The position numbers were made by a program, and so were the translations under genes. Below the pieces are notes generated by a model. The model saw nothing but the letters and a program-made list of their open reading frames with translations, was not told the origin of the DNA and did not search any database. 64,000 bases of DNA from Bdellovibrionia bacterium. GTDB taxonomy: Bacteria; Bdellovibrionota; Bdellovibrionia; Bdellovibrionales; JAGQZY01. The stretch is from assembly GCA_030427805.1 (NCBI GenBank), contig JAUICP010000002.1:682001-746000 (forward strand). The letters are read 5' to 3'. Below are positions 34,289 through 43,193 of this stretch, piece after piece. Each line of letters begins with the position of its first letter. Position 1 is the stretch's first letter.

Positions 34289-36052
34289 ATGACTACCTAC
34301 GAAGAAATCCTCGATAGTATTCCGAGCCACTTAAAAAGATATGTCGTTGATCAGAATTACGAACGTTATACGCCGGTGGACCAAGCGGCATGGCGCTTTA
34401 CCCTCAATCAACTCAAGGCTTTTTTGTCAGAGAACGCCCATGAGGTTTACGAAAGCGGACTCAAAAAAACTGGTATTTCTATTGAGCGAATTCCAAAAAT
34501 TTCAGATATGAGTGAAAAGCTTCAGCAGTTTGGATGGGTTGCTGTTCCGGTGAGCGGGTTTATCCCTCCTGCGGCTTTTATGGAAATGCAGTCCCTCGGA
34601 ATCCTACCCATTGCATCTGATATGAGAAGTGTTGATCATATTCTCTATACTCCCGCTCCTGATATCGTTCATGAAGCCGCTGGCCACGCCCCTATCTTGG
34701 TGGATGAGCAATTCGCTAGTTATTTAAAAAAGTATGCACAGGTGGCAAAAAAGGCCATAGTTGGTAAAAAAGACTTGGAACAATACGAAGCAATTCGCGT
34801 TCTGTCTGATGTAAAAGAAGACCCGAACTCTACTAAAGAAGAAATTCAGAAAGCCGAAGATCAACTCAAAAAAATCAATGCTGAGTTAACTTTTATTTCT
34901 GAAGCAGCAAAACTTGGTAGAATGAATTGGTGGACCGCCGAGTACGGCCTTATTGGGGACCTCAGTAATCCTAAAATTTTTGGCGCTGGTCTTTTGAGTT
35001 CGATTGGCGAATCAAAAGAGTGTCTTAAGAACCATGTCGAAAAAGTCCCTCTCAGTCTCAAATGTATTGATACAACTTATGATATCACCGAGCCCCAACC
35101 TCAACTCTTTGTAACCGATAGCTTCGAGAATCTTCATCAGGTTCTTGATGAGATGGCAGAGGGAATGGCTTTTAGAAAAGGTGGAGTGTTTGGACTTGAA
35201 GAAGCTCTACAAGCTGAAACCGTTAACACTGTGGTCCTGGACTCTGGCCTACAGTTTTCTGGTCAAGTAGTTAGTTACAAGAAAGACGACAAGGATCGGG
35301 CCTATTTTGTAAAGCTCGATGGTCCGAGCCAATTGGCCCTTAATGAAATGCAGCTCAACAATCATGGCAAAGAGCGCCACCCCCATGGCTTTAGTACTCC
35401 CCTTGGACCAATTAAAGGCAAGGGAAAGTCGTTATTTGAAATGACTCCCCCTGAATTGGAATCTCTTGGAATAGCAAAGGGGAAAACATCGAAAATCACG
35501 TTCGAAAGTGGAATTACTGTTGAGGGTGAGGTTTCCAAAGTTCTTTTCGACACGAACGAAAGAGCATTACTCATTACTTGGACTCAGTGCACTTCGCAAT
35601 TGAATGGTGAGATTCTTTTTGAGCCAAGCTGGGGAGAATTCGATATGGCAACGGGGTCAGAAATTATCTCTGTCTTCGGAGGGCCTGCAGATCGAGATAC
35701 CTATGGTGGAATTGACGAGTTTGCTAAAAAAGTCATTCCGCCGAGGGTCTTTTCAGAAAACGAAAAAAAGAGACACCAAATATACTTTAAAGTGCGCGAA
35801 TGGAGAGAGTCAGACAAAGAAGTCAGGGGTGAAGAGATTGCATCTACCTACGAAACCTCACTGGCCGTAAAAAATGACGATTGGCTTTTGTACTTCGAAC
35901 TCTACGAACTCGCTCTTAAGATGGAATCACAGTTTTCTCAAAACTTATCAGAAATCAAAAATACACTGAGAACCCACCTCGAAGCGATCAAATCAAAGTC
36001 AGAGAATTTGAACAAGCTTATAAGCATGGGATTGAGTTACGTTGAAAAGTAA
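34289..36052 (+). CDS. phhA: Long-form aromatic amino acid hydroxylase (phenylalanine 4-monooxygenase)
   Basis: 587 residues, twice the usual bacterial length. The catalytic domain spans about 20-300: VPVSGFIPPAAFMEMQSLGILPIASDMR, the iron ligands in IVHEAAGHAP (His128, His133), and Glu218 in WWTAEYGLIG. A charged helical insert (about 160-200) separates the two ligand regions. Residues about 300-587 form an additional C-terminal region with a beta-rich part (VVLDSGLQFSGQVV, ITFESGITVEGEV) and a helical end, of unknown function. The reaction converts Phe to Tyr with a pterin cofactor. hppD nearby (38931-37894) supports Phe/Tyr catabolism. The RBS GAGGGAACC is good. It overlaps trmJ by 11 bases. 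Confidence 0.88.
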   Translation: MTTYEEILDSIPSHLKRYVVDQNYERYTPVDQAAWRFTLNQLKAFLSENAHEVYESGLKKTGISIERIPKISDMSEKLQQFGWVAVPVSGFIPPAAFMEMQSLGILPIASDMRSVDHILYTPAPDIVHEAAGHAPILVDEQFASYLKKYAQVAKKAIVGKKDLEQYEAIRVLSDVKEDPNSTKEEIQKAEDQLKKINAELTFISEAAKLGRMNWWTAEYGLIGDLSNPKIFGAGLLSSIGESKECLKNHVEKVPLSLKCIDTTYDITEPQPQLFVTDSFENLHQVLDEMAEGMAFRKGGVFGLEEALQAETVNTVVLDSGLQFSGQVVSYKKDDKDRAYFVKLDGPSQLALNEMQLNNHGKERHPHGFSTPLGPIKGKGKSLFEMTPPELESLGIAKGKTSKITFESGITVEGEVSKVLFDTNERALLITWTQCTSQLNGEILFEPSWGEFDMATGSEIISVFGGPADRDTYGGIDEFAKKVIPPRVFSENEKKRHQIYFKVREWRESDKEVRGEEIASTYETSLAVKNDDWLLYFELYELALKMESQFSQNLSEIKNTLRTHLEAIKSKSENLNKLISMGLSYVEK

Positions 36053-36776
36053 TCGAAGCCCAGTAAAAGTGATTCTCGCTCGCCCTATTTATCCGAGAAA
36101 TATCGGACAGGTGGCTCGAGCAATGACGAACATGGGTTTTAGTGACCTGATTCTCATAGCCCCTCAATGTGAGATTAATATCGAAGCCCAGGAAGGTGCT
36201 GCCAGGGCCCAGGGTCCTCTTGAAAATTTAATCACCTATGGATCTTGGGAAGAATTTTTTGAGAAAGAAGAAGATGGTTTAAGAATTGGTTTTTCAAGAC
36301 GTTCTGGTCGAATGCGACCGGTTCGACAGTGGAAAGAATATGTAACCAGTGAGTTAAAGTCATTTTTGTTCAATCGCCCTCTTCATCTCATATACGGCCC
36401 CGAAGATGCCGGCCTCGATCTTGACGACCTAAAAAGAGTTCATCATATTTGCGAACTCCCCACCTACGGTGAACACGGATCTATGAATCTCGCCCATGCC
36501 GTTTTAATTAGCTTATTTATTTTACAAGATAACTTAAAGCTGGACGAACTGATTAGCTATGGTGAAGAGGTCGAGCGCCATGTCTTTCCCGACAAAATGC
36601 TCAAGGAGTGGTTAGAAACTCTAGGATTTGACTTATCTAAGCGGCGAGTTAATGCCCATACAACTCTAAGAAGAATCTTACTTGAAAGCGGTATTACTCG
36701 CCGTGAGTGGGAAACCTTAGAGGCAATCGTTCAACAGACTGTCCGCAAACTAAAAGGTCAATCTGCAGATTCCTGA
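36042..36776 (+). CDS. trmJ: tRNA/rRNA 2'-O-methyltransferase, TrmJ-like (SPOUT)
   Basis: 244 residues; SPOUT-class knotted methyltransferase. Motif 1: VILARPIYPRNIGQVARAM. Motif 2: HLIYGPEDAGLDLDDL. Motif 3: LPTYGEHGSMNLAHAVLISLF. The C-terminal extension of about 80 helical residues is as in TrmJ, which methylates ribose at position 32 of some tRNAs. TrmH-family specificity is hard to fix from sequence alone. Start is TTG at 36042 inside the end of the hydroxylase gene. The 3' end overlaps ribD by 19 bases, convergent. Confidence 0.83.
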   Translation: MKSNRSPVKVILARPIYPRNIGQVARAMTNMGFSDLILIAPQCEINIEAQEGAARAQGPLENLITYGSWEEFFEKEEDGLRIGFSRRSGRMRPVRQWKEYVTSELKSFLFNRPLHLIYGPEDAGLDLDDLKRVHHICELPTYGEHGSMNLAHAVLISLFILQDNLKLDELISYGEEVERHVFPDKMLKEWLETLGFDLSKRRVNAHTTLRRILLESGITRREWETLEAIVQQTVRKLKGQSADS

Positions 36777-37894
36777 TTTTTACCCGCCATTAAATTTCGA
36801 GCTGAATAGTACATATCGGTGCCAACCATGGTTGAACGCGGCCACGAAAGCTCACAAGCTTCTGCCATATTGCTTATACCAAACTCCTGAGACCAAGAAA
36901 TACCATTGGTAGAGCCAAAAATTTTTGGGGCCATAAAAAGGTGAAGTCTATCCCAACACCCTTGAAGTAAAAAGGATGAATGCACAAGGGCCCCACCTTC
37001 GACAAGAACCGAATGGATACCAAACTCCAAGAAACGATTTGTTAATTCACTTAATTTAAAGGTTCCACTCTCATCTAAACTGCAAGTGATATTGTTCATT
37101 CCTTTAAATTCAACGGACTCTTCCGTCACAATAAATATATCTTCTGGTGGGTGGTGCTTATGAATATTGCAGCCCTCAATTAGATTTTTCGTTTTTCCCT
37201 TAGGGTCCAGAACAATCACTTTGTTTCGCTTATCAGGAAATTCATCGTGCCTGACATTTAAACTAGGATTGTCTACTTCAAAAGTTTTTCTACCGACCAA
37301 TATTCCGTCGTGAGTTGCTCGAAGATGATGGGCTAATGCCCTAGACTGTTCAGAGGTGATCCACTTACTCGAACCGTCTGAAAGAGCCATTTGCCCATCA
37401 ATCGATGAAGCCACTTTCAGTGATATGAAAGCTCGATCCATCCGTTGATTAATGAGAAATTGTTCAGCCAATTCTTCCAGTGGAATTTTGTCACCTAAAT
37501 ATTCTTGGCAGTGAATTCCGGATGCGGAAATAATTTGAGCGCCCTTACCGGCAGTTAAAGGGTTGGGATCCAAAAGACCATAGGTCACAGAGGCTAATGG
37601 CAATTCTTTAATAGCATTGGCACAAGAAGGGGTTCTTCCGTCGTGAGCACAAGGCTCGAGGGTAACCACCATATGGGCGCCCTCAAGAAGTTTCTTGTCT
37701 TTTATTTTTTTAAGAGCGTCGACCTCAGCATGATCTTTGCCTAATTTAGGGTGAAACCCGCGAGAAAGCTCCTCCCCTTTTGAGTCAAGGATCACGCAGC
37801 CCACTAATGGATTGGGAGAAACAAAGCCCGCTCCACGGCGGGCTTCATTGATGGCTAACTCCATTGCACGATCAATATCAAATGGCAAATTCAT
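36758..37894 (-). CDS. ribD: Bifunctional riboflavin deaminase/reductase
   Basis: 378 residues. The N-terminal deaminase domain (1-145) has the zinc site: HAEVDAL and VTLEPCAHDGRTPSCANAI. The C-terminal reductase domain (about 150-360) has SLKVASSIDGQMALSDGSSKWIT, GILVGRKTFEVDNPSLNVR and SVLVEGGALVHSSFL. It performs the second and third steps of riboflavin synthesis from GTP. The ATG overlaps the hppD stop (TAATG), so it is translated with hppD. That is an unusual operon partner. No FMN riboswitch is present. Normal length. Confidence 0.95.
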   Translation of the reverse strand: MNLPFDIDRAMELAINEARRGAGFVSPNPLVGCVILDSKGEELSRGFHPKLGKDHAEVDALKKIKDKKLLEGAHMVVTLEPCAHDGRTPSCANAIKELPLASVTYGLLDPNPLTAGKGAQIISASGIHCQEYLGDKIPLEELAEQFLINQRMDRAFISLKVASSIDGQMALSDGSSKWITSEQSRALAHHLRATHDGILVGRKTFEVDNPSLNVRHDEFPDKRNKVIVLDPKGKTKNLIEGCNIHKHHPPEDIFIVTEESVEFKGMNNITCSLDESGTFKLSELTNRFLEFGIHSVLVEGGALVHSSFLLQGCWDRLHLFMAPKIFGSTNGISWSQEFGISNMAEACELSWPRSTMVGTDMYYSARNLMAGKNQESAD

Positions 37895-38931
37895 TAGAGA
37901 ACGCCGCGCCTTTGTTGATCACGCTCAATAGCCTCAAATAGAGCTTGGAAATTTCCTTCTCCGAAACCCTGATGATTTTTTCTTTGAATGATTTCAAAAA
38001 AGATTGGACCACAAACATTTTGCGTAAATATCTGAAGCAGGTAACCCTCTTGATCTCCATCGACAAGAACTTTTAAGTTCTTGAGAGTCGTGAGATCTTC
38101 GGTCACACCCGGCACTCGATCATTGATCATATCGTAGTAGGTATCTGGTGTATCTAAAAATTGAATTCCCGCCTTACGCAATTGAGTAACAGAAGCCAGA
38201 ATATCATTGGTTAAAAGGGCGATGTGTTGAATTCCAGAACCTTTGTACTCATCAAGGTATTCTTGGATCTGACTTTTAGAGTTTTCAGCATCGGGTTCAT
38301 TAATTGGAATCGTAATTTTATTACAAGGTGATCGCATAACTTTTGAGAGAAGACCTGTTTTGGAACCTTTAATATCAAAGAAACGACGCTCTTTAAAATT
38401 AAAAACATTCTCATAAAAGTTACACCATTTTTCCATTTCACCGAATGGCACATTATTAGTGAGGTGATCGATTAACTCCAAGCCAAAGCCGTTTTGCTCT
38501 TTCGCTTCAGTATAGTTGAATTCGCTATCGTAAATATTCTTATCACCATAATCATCGATAAAATAAACCAGTGAATCACCAATTCCATAGATAGCCGGAT
38601 AATCGAAAGTCTTTGCGCCATTATTTCCTTCATAGGGCTTAGCACCCCTTTCAACGGCAACTTCGAAGGCTTTGTTTTTATCTTTACAGCGAAAACCCGT
38701 TGAACAAGCACTCGGACCATGGGATTCAGAAAAGTTTACGGCAAATGTATTGGGCTCAAGATTCAGAAGAATATTCACATCATTTTGACGGTAAAGATTT
38801 AGTTTTTTAGTCTTGTGATTTGCGATTTGAACAAAGCCCAACTGCTTGAAAAGCTCTTCTAGGGCCTGGGCGTGGGGGCCAGCAAATTCGATAAATTCCA
38901 TCCCATCAAGACCGACTGGATTATTCTCCAT
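37894..38931 (-). CDS. hppD: 4-hydroxyphenylpyruvate dioxygenase
   Basis: 345 residues from the ATG at 38931 with GGAGG upstream (a TTG four codons earlier lies within that RBS). Two vicinal-oxygen-chelate halves. The iron ligands are His in ELIDHLTNNV, His in GSGIQHIALLTNDI and Glu in GPIFFEIIQRKN. The C-terminus is NHQGFGEGNFQALFEAIERDQ, the usual lid. It converts 4-hydroxyphenylpyruvate to homogentisate in tyrosine catabolism. Together with the phenylalanine hydroxylase 2 kb away it forms part of a Phe/Tyr degradation route. First gene of hppD-ribD. Confidence 0.95.
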   Translation of the reverse strand: MENNPVGLDGMEFIEFAGPHAQALEELFKQLGFVQIANHKTKKLNLYRQNDVNILLNLEPNTFAVNFSESHGPSACSTGFRCKDKNKAFEVAVERGAKPYEGNNGAKTFDYPAIYGIGDSLVYFIDDYGDKNIYDSEFNYTEAKEQNGFGLELIDHLTNNVPFGEMEKWCNFYENVFNFKERRFFDIKGSKTGLLSKVMRSPCNKITIPINEPDAENSKSQIQEYLDEYKGSGIQHIALLTNDILASVTQLRKAGIQFLDTPDTYYDMINDRVPGVTEDLTTLKNLKVLVDGDQEGYLLQIFTQNVCGPIFFEIIQRKNHQGFGEGNFQALFEAIERDQQRRGVL

Positions 38932-39143
38932 TTTTACCTCCAAAATTTTGGTTCAAAATAGTTCCCATAAGATGAGTATATAAGCAAGGATGCTTGCAAG
39001 AAGGAGACTCACTACAGGCTTAAACACAGCCATTTTCCCTATTTTACTTCATTTTTCAAGCAATCCAGGTAAAATAAAAAATAATTAATAATTTTAACAA
39101 TTTACTGATTTCAGAAGCCCCCTCTTTGAGCTGGTTATAAGAA

Positions 39144-39794
39144 ATGGACTTCAAAAGCCCAACCTCTCAAAAGGGTGCGAAGAACCGAGTCGCCCTTGGA
39201 GCGCATAGAAAAGGCCAAATTTTGCAGACGCAGCAGGAATTTAAAATCGTAAATATCGAGTCCGTTAGCATCGAGCAGCTCAAAGCCGCTACAGACCTGC
39301 TGATTGGCCGGGATTATTATACCGAAAGTGAACTCAAAAAATTGCTTTCGGATCAAGATTCAAAGGCTGCATCTTTCGCTCTAATTAATGGAAACGGTGA
39401 TTTGATGGGATTTAGAATCAGTCTCACCTATCCCCATTATCAGAACTTCGTAGACGCCAAGAAATACAGTCCCGATCTTTGGGAATGCGACCTTAAAGAC
39501 GTCGCCTATTTCAAGAGTCTGTTTCTATTGGAAGAAGTCCGTGGACGAGGATGGGGAACCAAGCTTTCTAAAACTTCGATGGGCGTCCTTAAAAAACTGG
39601 GCTATAAAAAAATATTCGCCCACTCTTGGAAGGAATCTCCATCAAAGTCTTTTTACTATTTAAAAAAGCTGGGGTTCCAGGTCATCAAAGAGCACCCCAA
39701 TTTTTGGTCCGATATTGACTACGAATGTACGCGATGTAAAACACCCCCCTGTGATTGTACCGCTCTTGAAATGTTAGGACCCATTAATGACTAA
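39144..39794 (+). CDS. GNAT-family acetyltransferase with C-terminal Cys cluster
   Basis: 216 residues. The GNAT core lies at about 30-190: acetyl-CoA loop RGRGWGTKLSKTSM, then KLGYKKIFAHSW and YYLKKLGFQVI. The C-terminus has CTRCKTPPCDC (four cysteines within 11 residues), which could bind zinc. The first 30 residues are basic and poorly conserved-looking; the true start may be downstream of the ATG at 39144, which lacks a good RBS. It overlaps the following FAD oxidoreductase gene by 8 bases, so they are a coupled pair. Substrate unknown. Confidence 0.78.
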   Translation: MDFKSPTSQKGAKNRVALGAHRKGQILQTQQEFKIVNIESVSIEQLKAATDLLIGRDYYTESELKKLLSDQDSKAASFALINGNGDLMGFRISLTYPHYQNFVDAKKYSPDLWECDLKDVAYFKSLFLLEEVRGRGWGTKLSKTSMGVLKKLGYKKIFAHSWKESPSKSFYYLKKLGFQVIKEHPNFWSDIDYECTRCKTPPCDCTALEMLGPIND

Positions 39795-40884
39795 TGAATC
39801 CTATTGGCAAAGTTTGTATTCAAAGTCTGAAATTCAGTTGCCTGCCGCTAGTGAAACCCACTATGACCTTATTCTCATGGGAGGCGGACTATCCGGCCTC
39901 TCACTCGCCTATTGGTACGAAAAGAAGTTCCCAGGTCAGAAAGTATTAATCGTCGAAAAAAAAGCGATTGGCTCCGGTGCTAGCGGACAAAATGCTGGAT
40001 TCCTCACCAAAGGATCTTTTCAATATCTCCATAAACTCTATAAAACATTTGGCCTCGAAAAGGCTTTCGATATTTTTCGATTTGCACAACAAAATATCGA
40101 ATTAATTACTGGTGAATTTGATTTAAAAAAAACTCGCGACTTTCAAGAGCAAGGAAGTTACACAGTATCAAGTCAGATTGACAGTGAACTCCTAGTAATA
40201 GCAAAGGATCACGGATTTAATTTTAAGTTACTCGACGAGCCCGTTTTCAATCCTCTGGGACTAAAAGGTAAAAAAATTATTCTCGACCCTTCTGAAAAAA
40301 GTATTAATCCGCTCGAGCTGTGTCGGTCCCTTGTGGAGTCCCTAGAAAACACAGTGATTCTTTATGATGCCATTGTAGAAATCACTGAGGGCTCTACTCT
40401 TTCTTTAAGAACTGGCAATCAAACTCTAACATGCGACCACCTGATCCTCGGAGGCTTTGCTCCTGAAATTAATTTTAATTCAGAAACATGGACTCAATCC
40501 AAAGCAGATCTCGAATTTGTAAAAAACGAAGTATTAGTCACTCAGCCTTTAAAAAGCAAAGTTCTTGGTAACTACTACGATTCAGACGCCTTGGGATACT
40601 TTAGACAGACTACCGATCAAAGATTAATTGTAGGAGGATATCGGCAAATTGCTGGCGACTCCCTTCTTGAAAAATTCCTCAATTCCTTTTGGACACCTTC
40701 GTGTATGGAAGAACGAGTTGAAGTCAGTAAAGAGTGGGTTGGTCAACTCGTGATGAGTAAAGATGGTTTACCCATTATAAAAAGGCTTTCAGATAATAAT
40801 TCTATACATCTCTTCACAGGATTCAGCGGGCACGGCTTGGGAATGATTTTTCATTCCGCCAAGGAACTGGTGAATCATCTTTAG
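39787..40884 (+). CDS. FAD-dependent amino acid/amine oxidoreductase (DAO family)
   Basis: 365 residues. The FAD-binding Rossmann motif is DLILMGGGLSGLSLAYWYEK at about 28-47, then IVEKKAIGSGASGQNAGFL, which is the GSGASGRNGG motif of DAO/PuuB-like enzymes. A second FAD-contact motif near the C-terminus is HLFTGFSGHGLGMIFHSAKEL. No signal peptide. It likely oxidises an amine or N-substituted amino acid; the substrate is not known. It is translated with the upstream GNAT protein, which could modify the same compound (inference). Polyamine genes elsewhere in the window are not adjacent. Confidence 0.82.
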   Translation: MTNESYWQSLYSKSEIQLPAASETHYDLILMGGGLSGLSLAYWYEKKFPGQKVLIVEKKAIGSGASGQNAGFLTKGSFQYLHKLYKTFGLEKAFDIFRFAQQNIELITGEFDLKKTRDFQEQGSYTVSSQIDSELLVIAKDHGFNFKLLDEPVFNPLGLKGKKIILDPSEKSINPLELCRSLVESLENTVILYDAIVEITEGSTLSLRTGNQTLTCDHLILGGFAPEINFNSETWTQSKADLEFVKNEVLVTQPLKSKVLGNYYDSDALGYFRQTTDQRLIVGGYRQIAGDSLLEKFLNSFWTPSCMEERVEVSKEWVGQLVMSKDGLPIIKRLSDNNSIHLFTGFSGHGLGMIFHSAKELVNHL

Positions 40885-40940
40885 CGACGAAGGTGCACAC
40901 CCTGTAACGATAGGAATTGCAATTAACTCGAAAATCCAGA

Positions 40941-41831
40941 TTAACCAAGGGCCACTAAGAGGCCGCCGGCAATGGCGATACTAATAGCTAACCAATTTCT
41001 TCGCTTCAAAGGCTCTTTCAACCAAACAACAGCTAAGATGATGATAAAAATTGATGCCATCTGATTATAAATGGCTGCCCTCCCTGCCAATGTATATTTG
41101 AAACTGAGAAACCAAAAAAGTGTTGAGGCAAAAGGACCGAGGACAGTTGAAGACAGGGTCCACTTCAATCGAGAATCAAAGCGAAAGGCTTGTAGAATAA
41201 AACCGTATTCCCCGCGTATGACATACCAAATGACGAGAAAAAATAATCCAATGGCAAAACGATAAAGGGTGAGATTGAGTACCGATTCGTACTCAACAAG
41301 TTCTTTTACCATAAGCACAGTTCCTGCGTGGGAGAACTGGGCCAGAAGACCATAGGTTAAACCGATCCACAGCTCTTTTGATTCGATACCCGGTAACGAC
41401 CCCCCAGAGCTACCAATGGAGATACCCAAAATGACAAGCCCGCCGCCAATTAATTCGGTGGGGCCCATGATCTCCGCAAAAAACATGTAAGAAAAAACCA
41501 TGACGATTGGCACATAAAGGCAATCGACAATCGCTTGCAATCCCGCGCCAATTCGATTGAGTGAAGCCACATGAAAGGTATCACCGAGAGTGACCCCAAG
41601 AATTGCACTTCCGACCAATAACCACCATTGGTCTCCCTTAAGGTTTGGAAAGTGCATTTCTCCAAAAATTATAGCTGATATTAAAAACAAAACGAGTGCG
41701 CAGAAATTTTGAAAAACCTTGAGAGGAATCGGTTTAAAATGAAAGCCAGAGAGTCTTAAAAGAATTATTGTAAAAGCCCAGGAAACTGCCGTAAGAAGGG
41801 CATAAATGTCCCCTAAAAAGGATTGATCCAT
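40941..41831 (-). CDS. EamA/DMT-family transporter
   Basis: 296 residues with ten predicted membrane helices in two five-helix halves (EamA repeats), typical of the drug/metabolite transporter superfamily. Each half begins with an ALLTAVSWAFTIILL-like helix and ends in VILGISIG or AIAGGLLVALG. Inner membrane; the substrate cannot be predicted. It lies 2 bases downstream of the helicase gene, so it is in the same operon. Confidence 0.87.
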   Translation of the reverse strand: MDQSFLGDIYALLTAVSWAFTIILLRLSGFHFKPIPLKVFQNFCALVLFLISAIIFGEMHFPNLKGDQWWLLVGSAILGVTLGDTFHVASLNRIGAGLQAIVDCLYVPIVMVFSYMFFAEIMGPTELIGGGLVILGISIGSSGGSLPGIESKELWIGLTYGLLAQFSHAGTVLMVKELVEYESVLNLTLYRFAIGLFFLVIWYVIRGEYGFILQAFRFDSRLKWTLSSTVLGPFASTLFWFLSFKYTLAGRAAIYNQMASIFIIILAVVWLKEPLKRRNWLAISIAIAGGLLVALG

Positions 41832-41833
41832 GC

Positions 41834-43075
41834 TTAGCCATTAACTTCGTAAAATTTTAATACTTCGTGGTCCGCTTTAATAGATGAAGGGTCCCAACCT
41901 CTCAGGTAAAGACCCTCCCCTTCTTGGATGCGACTTAATGCCACGTAGGCCTGGCCCGGCTCCCAAAGTCTTCGCAAATCGACATAGACTTTGTCTAAAG
42001 TTTGACCTTGGGATTTGTGAATTGTTGTCGACCATGCGAGGTTTACTGGAAAATTTGTAAGAGTCGCAACGGTTTCACCTTCAGCATCGAGCATACTAAA
42101 GCTGGTTTTCTCAACTTCTACAATCTTTCCAGAAACGAGCTCTAAAATAAGGGAGTTGTTTGAAATTTCTTTAACATAACCGGTTGAACCGTTTACGAAC
42201 CGACCCTTAGGGTCGTTTTGCAATGTCATGACGTAGGCACCCACCTTTATTCTCAATTGGGGAGGAACTGGAGCCATTTTAGTCAGCCGATCGACAAAGC
42301 GTTGTGCGCCCGAGTACACAGATTCAATAACTACCTCTTCTGACTCAATTTCTTCAAGTTTTTGGTTATTAAAGTCAGAAACCATATTCTTTCTCGGAAA
42401 GAGTCTTGTAAGGTCGACATCAACGGATATTTCATCGAGTTTAGAGTCGAGATAGGATTTAACCCGATCCGTAACTCGACCTTCCCGAACCTCTTCAAGG
42501 ATTTCCATGTAATCTTTGTCTTTACAGCGAGTTTGCTCTCTGAGAAGACTGAGTTTGAAATCAGAAAATTGCCAAACGGGATCCAAAAAAGCCCAATCTT
42601 TTTGTGCCTGCCCCCTTGTCACTGGTGGCAACTGTGCGAAGTCACCAACGACAATAACTTGAAGCCCGCCCCAGGGACTGTCTTTACTACGGGCTAGTCG
42701 GCTTATTTCTTCAGCAGCCTGCAAAACTTCTGATGAAAGCATCGAAACTTCATCAATTATGACCCCTTGAACTTTTTGGAGTCTTTTAACAAGCCTTTTA
42801 TTTCCAAGCGCTTTTTCTACGGTTTTCTCAACCCCACCCTCGAGAATTCCCAATCCAAAAAAACTGTGAAATGTCCTACCACCAACTAAGACTGACGCAG
42901 CCCCGGTACTAGCCAATATTGGAAAGGCTTTCGGATCGAGAGTTTTATGGAAGTGTTTTATGAGGAAGCTTTTTCCCGTTCCAGCTCCACCTGACAAAAA
43001 AGTATTCTCACCGGATTTCAGTTGTTTTAGGGCTTTTTCTTGGCAGGGGGTCAATTCGACGGAATTCTCTAACAT
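41834..43075 (-). CDS. PIF1-like ATP-dependent DNA helicase
   Basis: 413 residues; SF1B helicase. Q-like start LTPCQEKALKQL. Walker A: FLSGGAGTGKSFLIKHF. Motif Ia: ASTGAASVLVGGRTFHSFFG (the G-G-R-T-x-H-S-F-F pattern of PIF1). Walker B: GVIIDEVSML. Motif III: VVGDFAQLPPV. C-terminal motifs V and VI: STTIHKSQGQTLDKVYVDL and AYVALSRIQ. Shorter than eukaryotic Pif1, which is usual for bacterial forms. DNA-based roles such as replication of structured DNA are by family. Followed by the EamA transporter gene in the same transcript. Confidence 0.92.
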   Translation of the reverse strand: MLENSVELTPCQEKALKQLKSGENTFLSGGAGTGKSFLIKHFHKTLDPKAFPILASTGAASVLVGGRTFHSFFGLGILEGGVEKTVEKALGNKRLVKRLQKVQGVIIDEVSMLSSEVLQAAEEISRLARSKDSPWGGLQVIVVGDFAQLPPVTRGQAQKDWAFLDPVWQFSDFKLSLLREQTRCKDKDYMEILEEVREGRVTDRVKSYLDSKLDEISVDVDLTRLFPRKNMVSDFNNQKLEEIESEEVVIESVYSGAQRFVDRLTKMAPVPPQLRIKVGAYVMTLQNDPKGRFVNGSTGYVKEISNNSLILELVSGKIVEVEKTSFSMLDAEGETVATLTNFPVNLAWSTTIHKSQGQTLDKVYVDLRRLWEPGQAYVALSRIQEGEGLYLRGWDPSSIKADHEVLKFYEVNG

Positions 43076-43193
43076 ATCCTGGACTTTAGACGATGAATCG
43101 ATCGGAAAGCAACAAGTCTTTGATTCGCGTCATCCCTATGCCACTGGGCCTTATCAGGAGAAAATAAAGAGTTATAAGTGAGGTACCTATTTA

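Noticed and set aside
38932-39143. FMN or other riboswitch upstream of hppD-ribD
   Set aside because: No conserved riboswitch core is visible; the region is AT-rich with no long stem.
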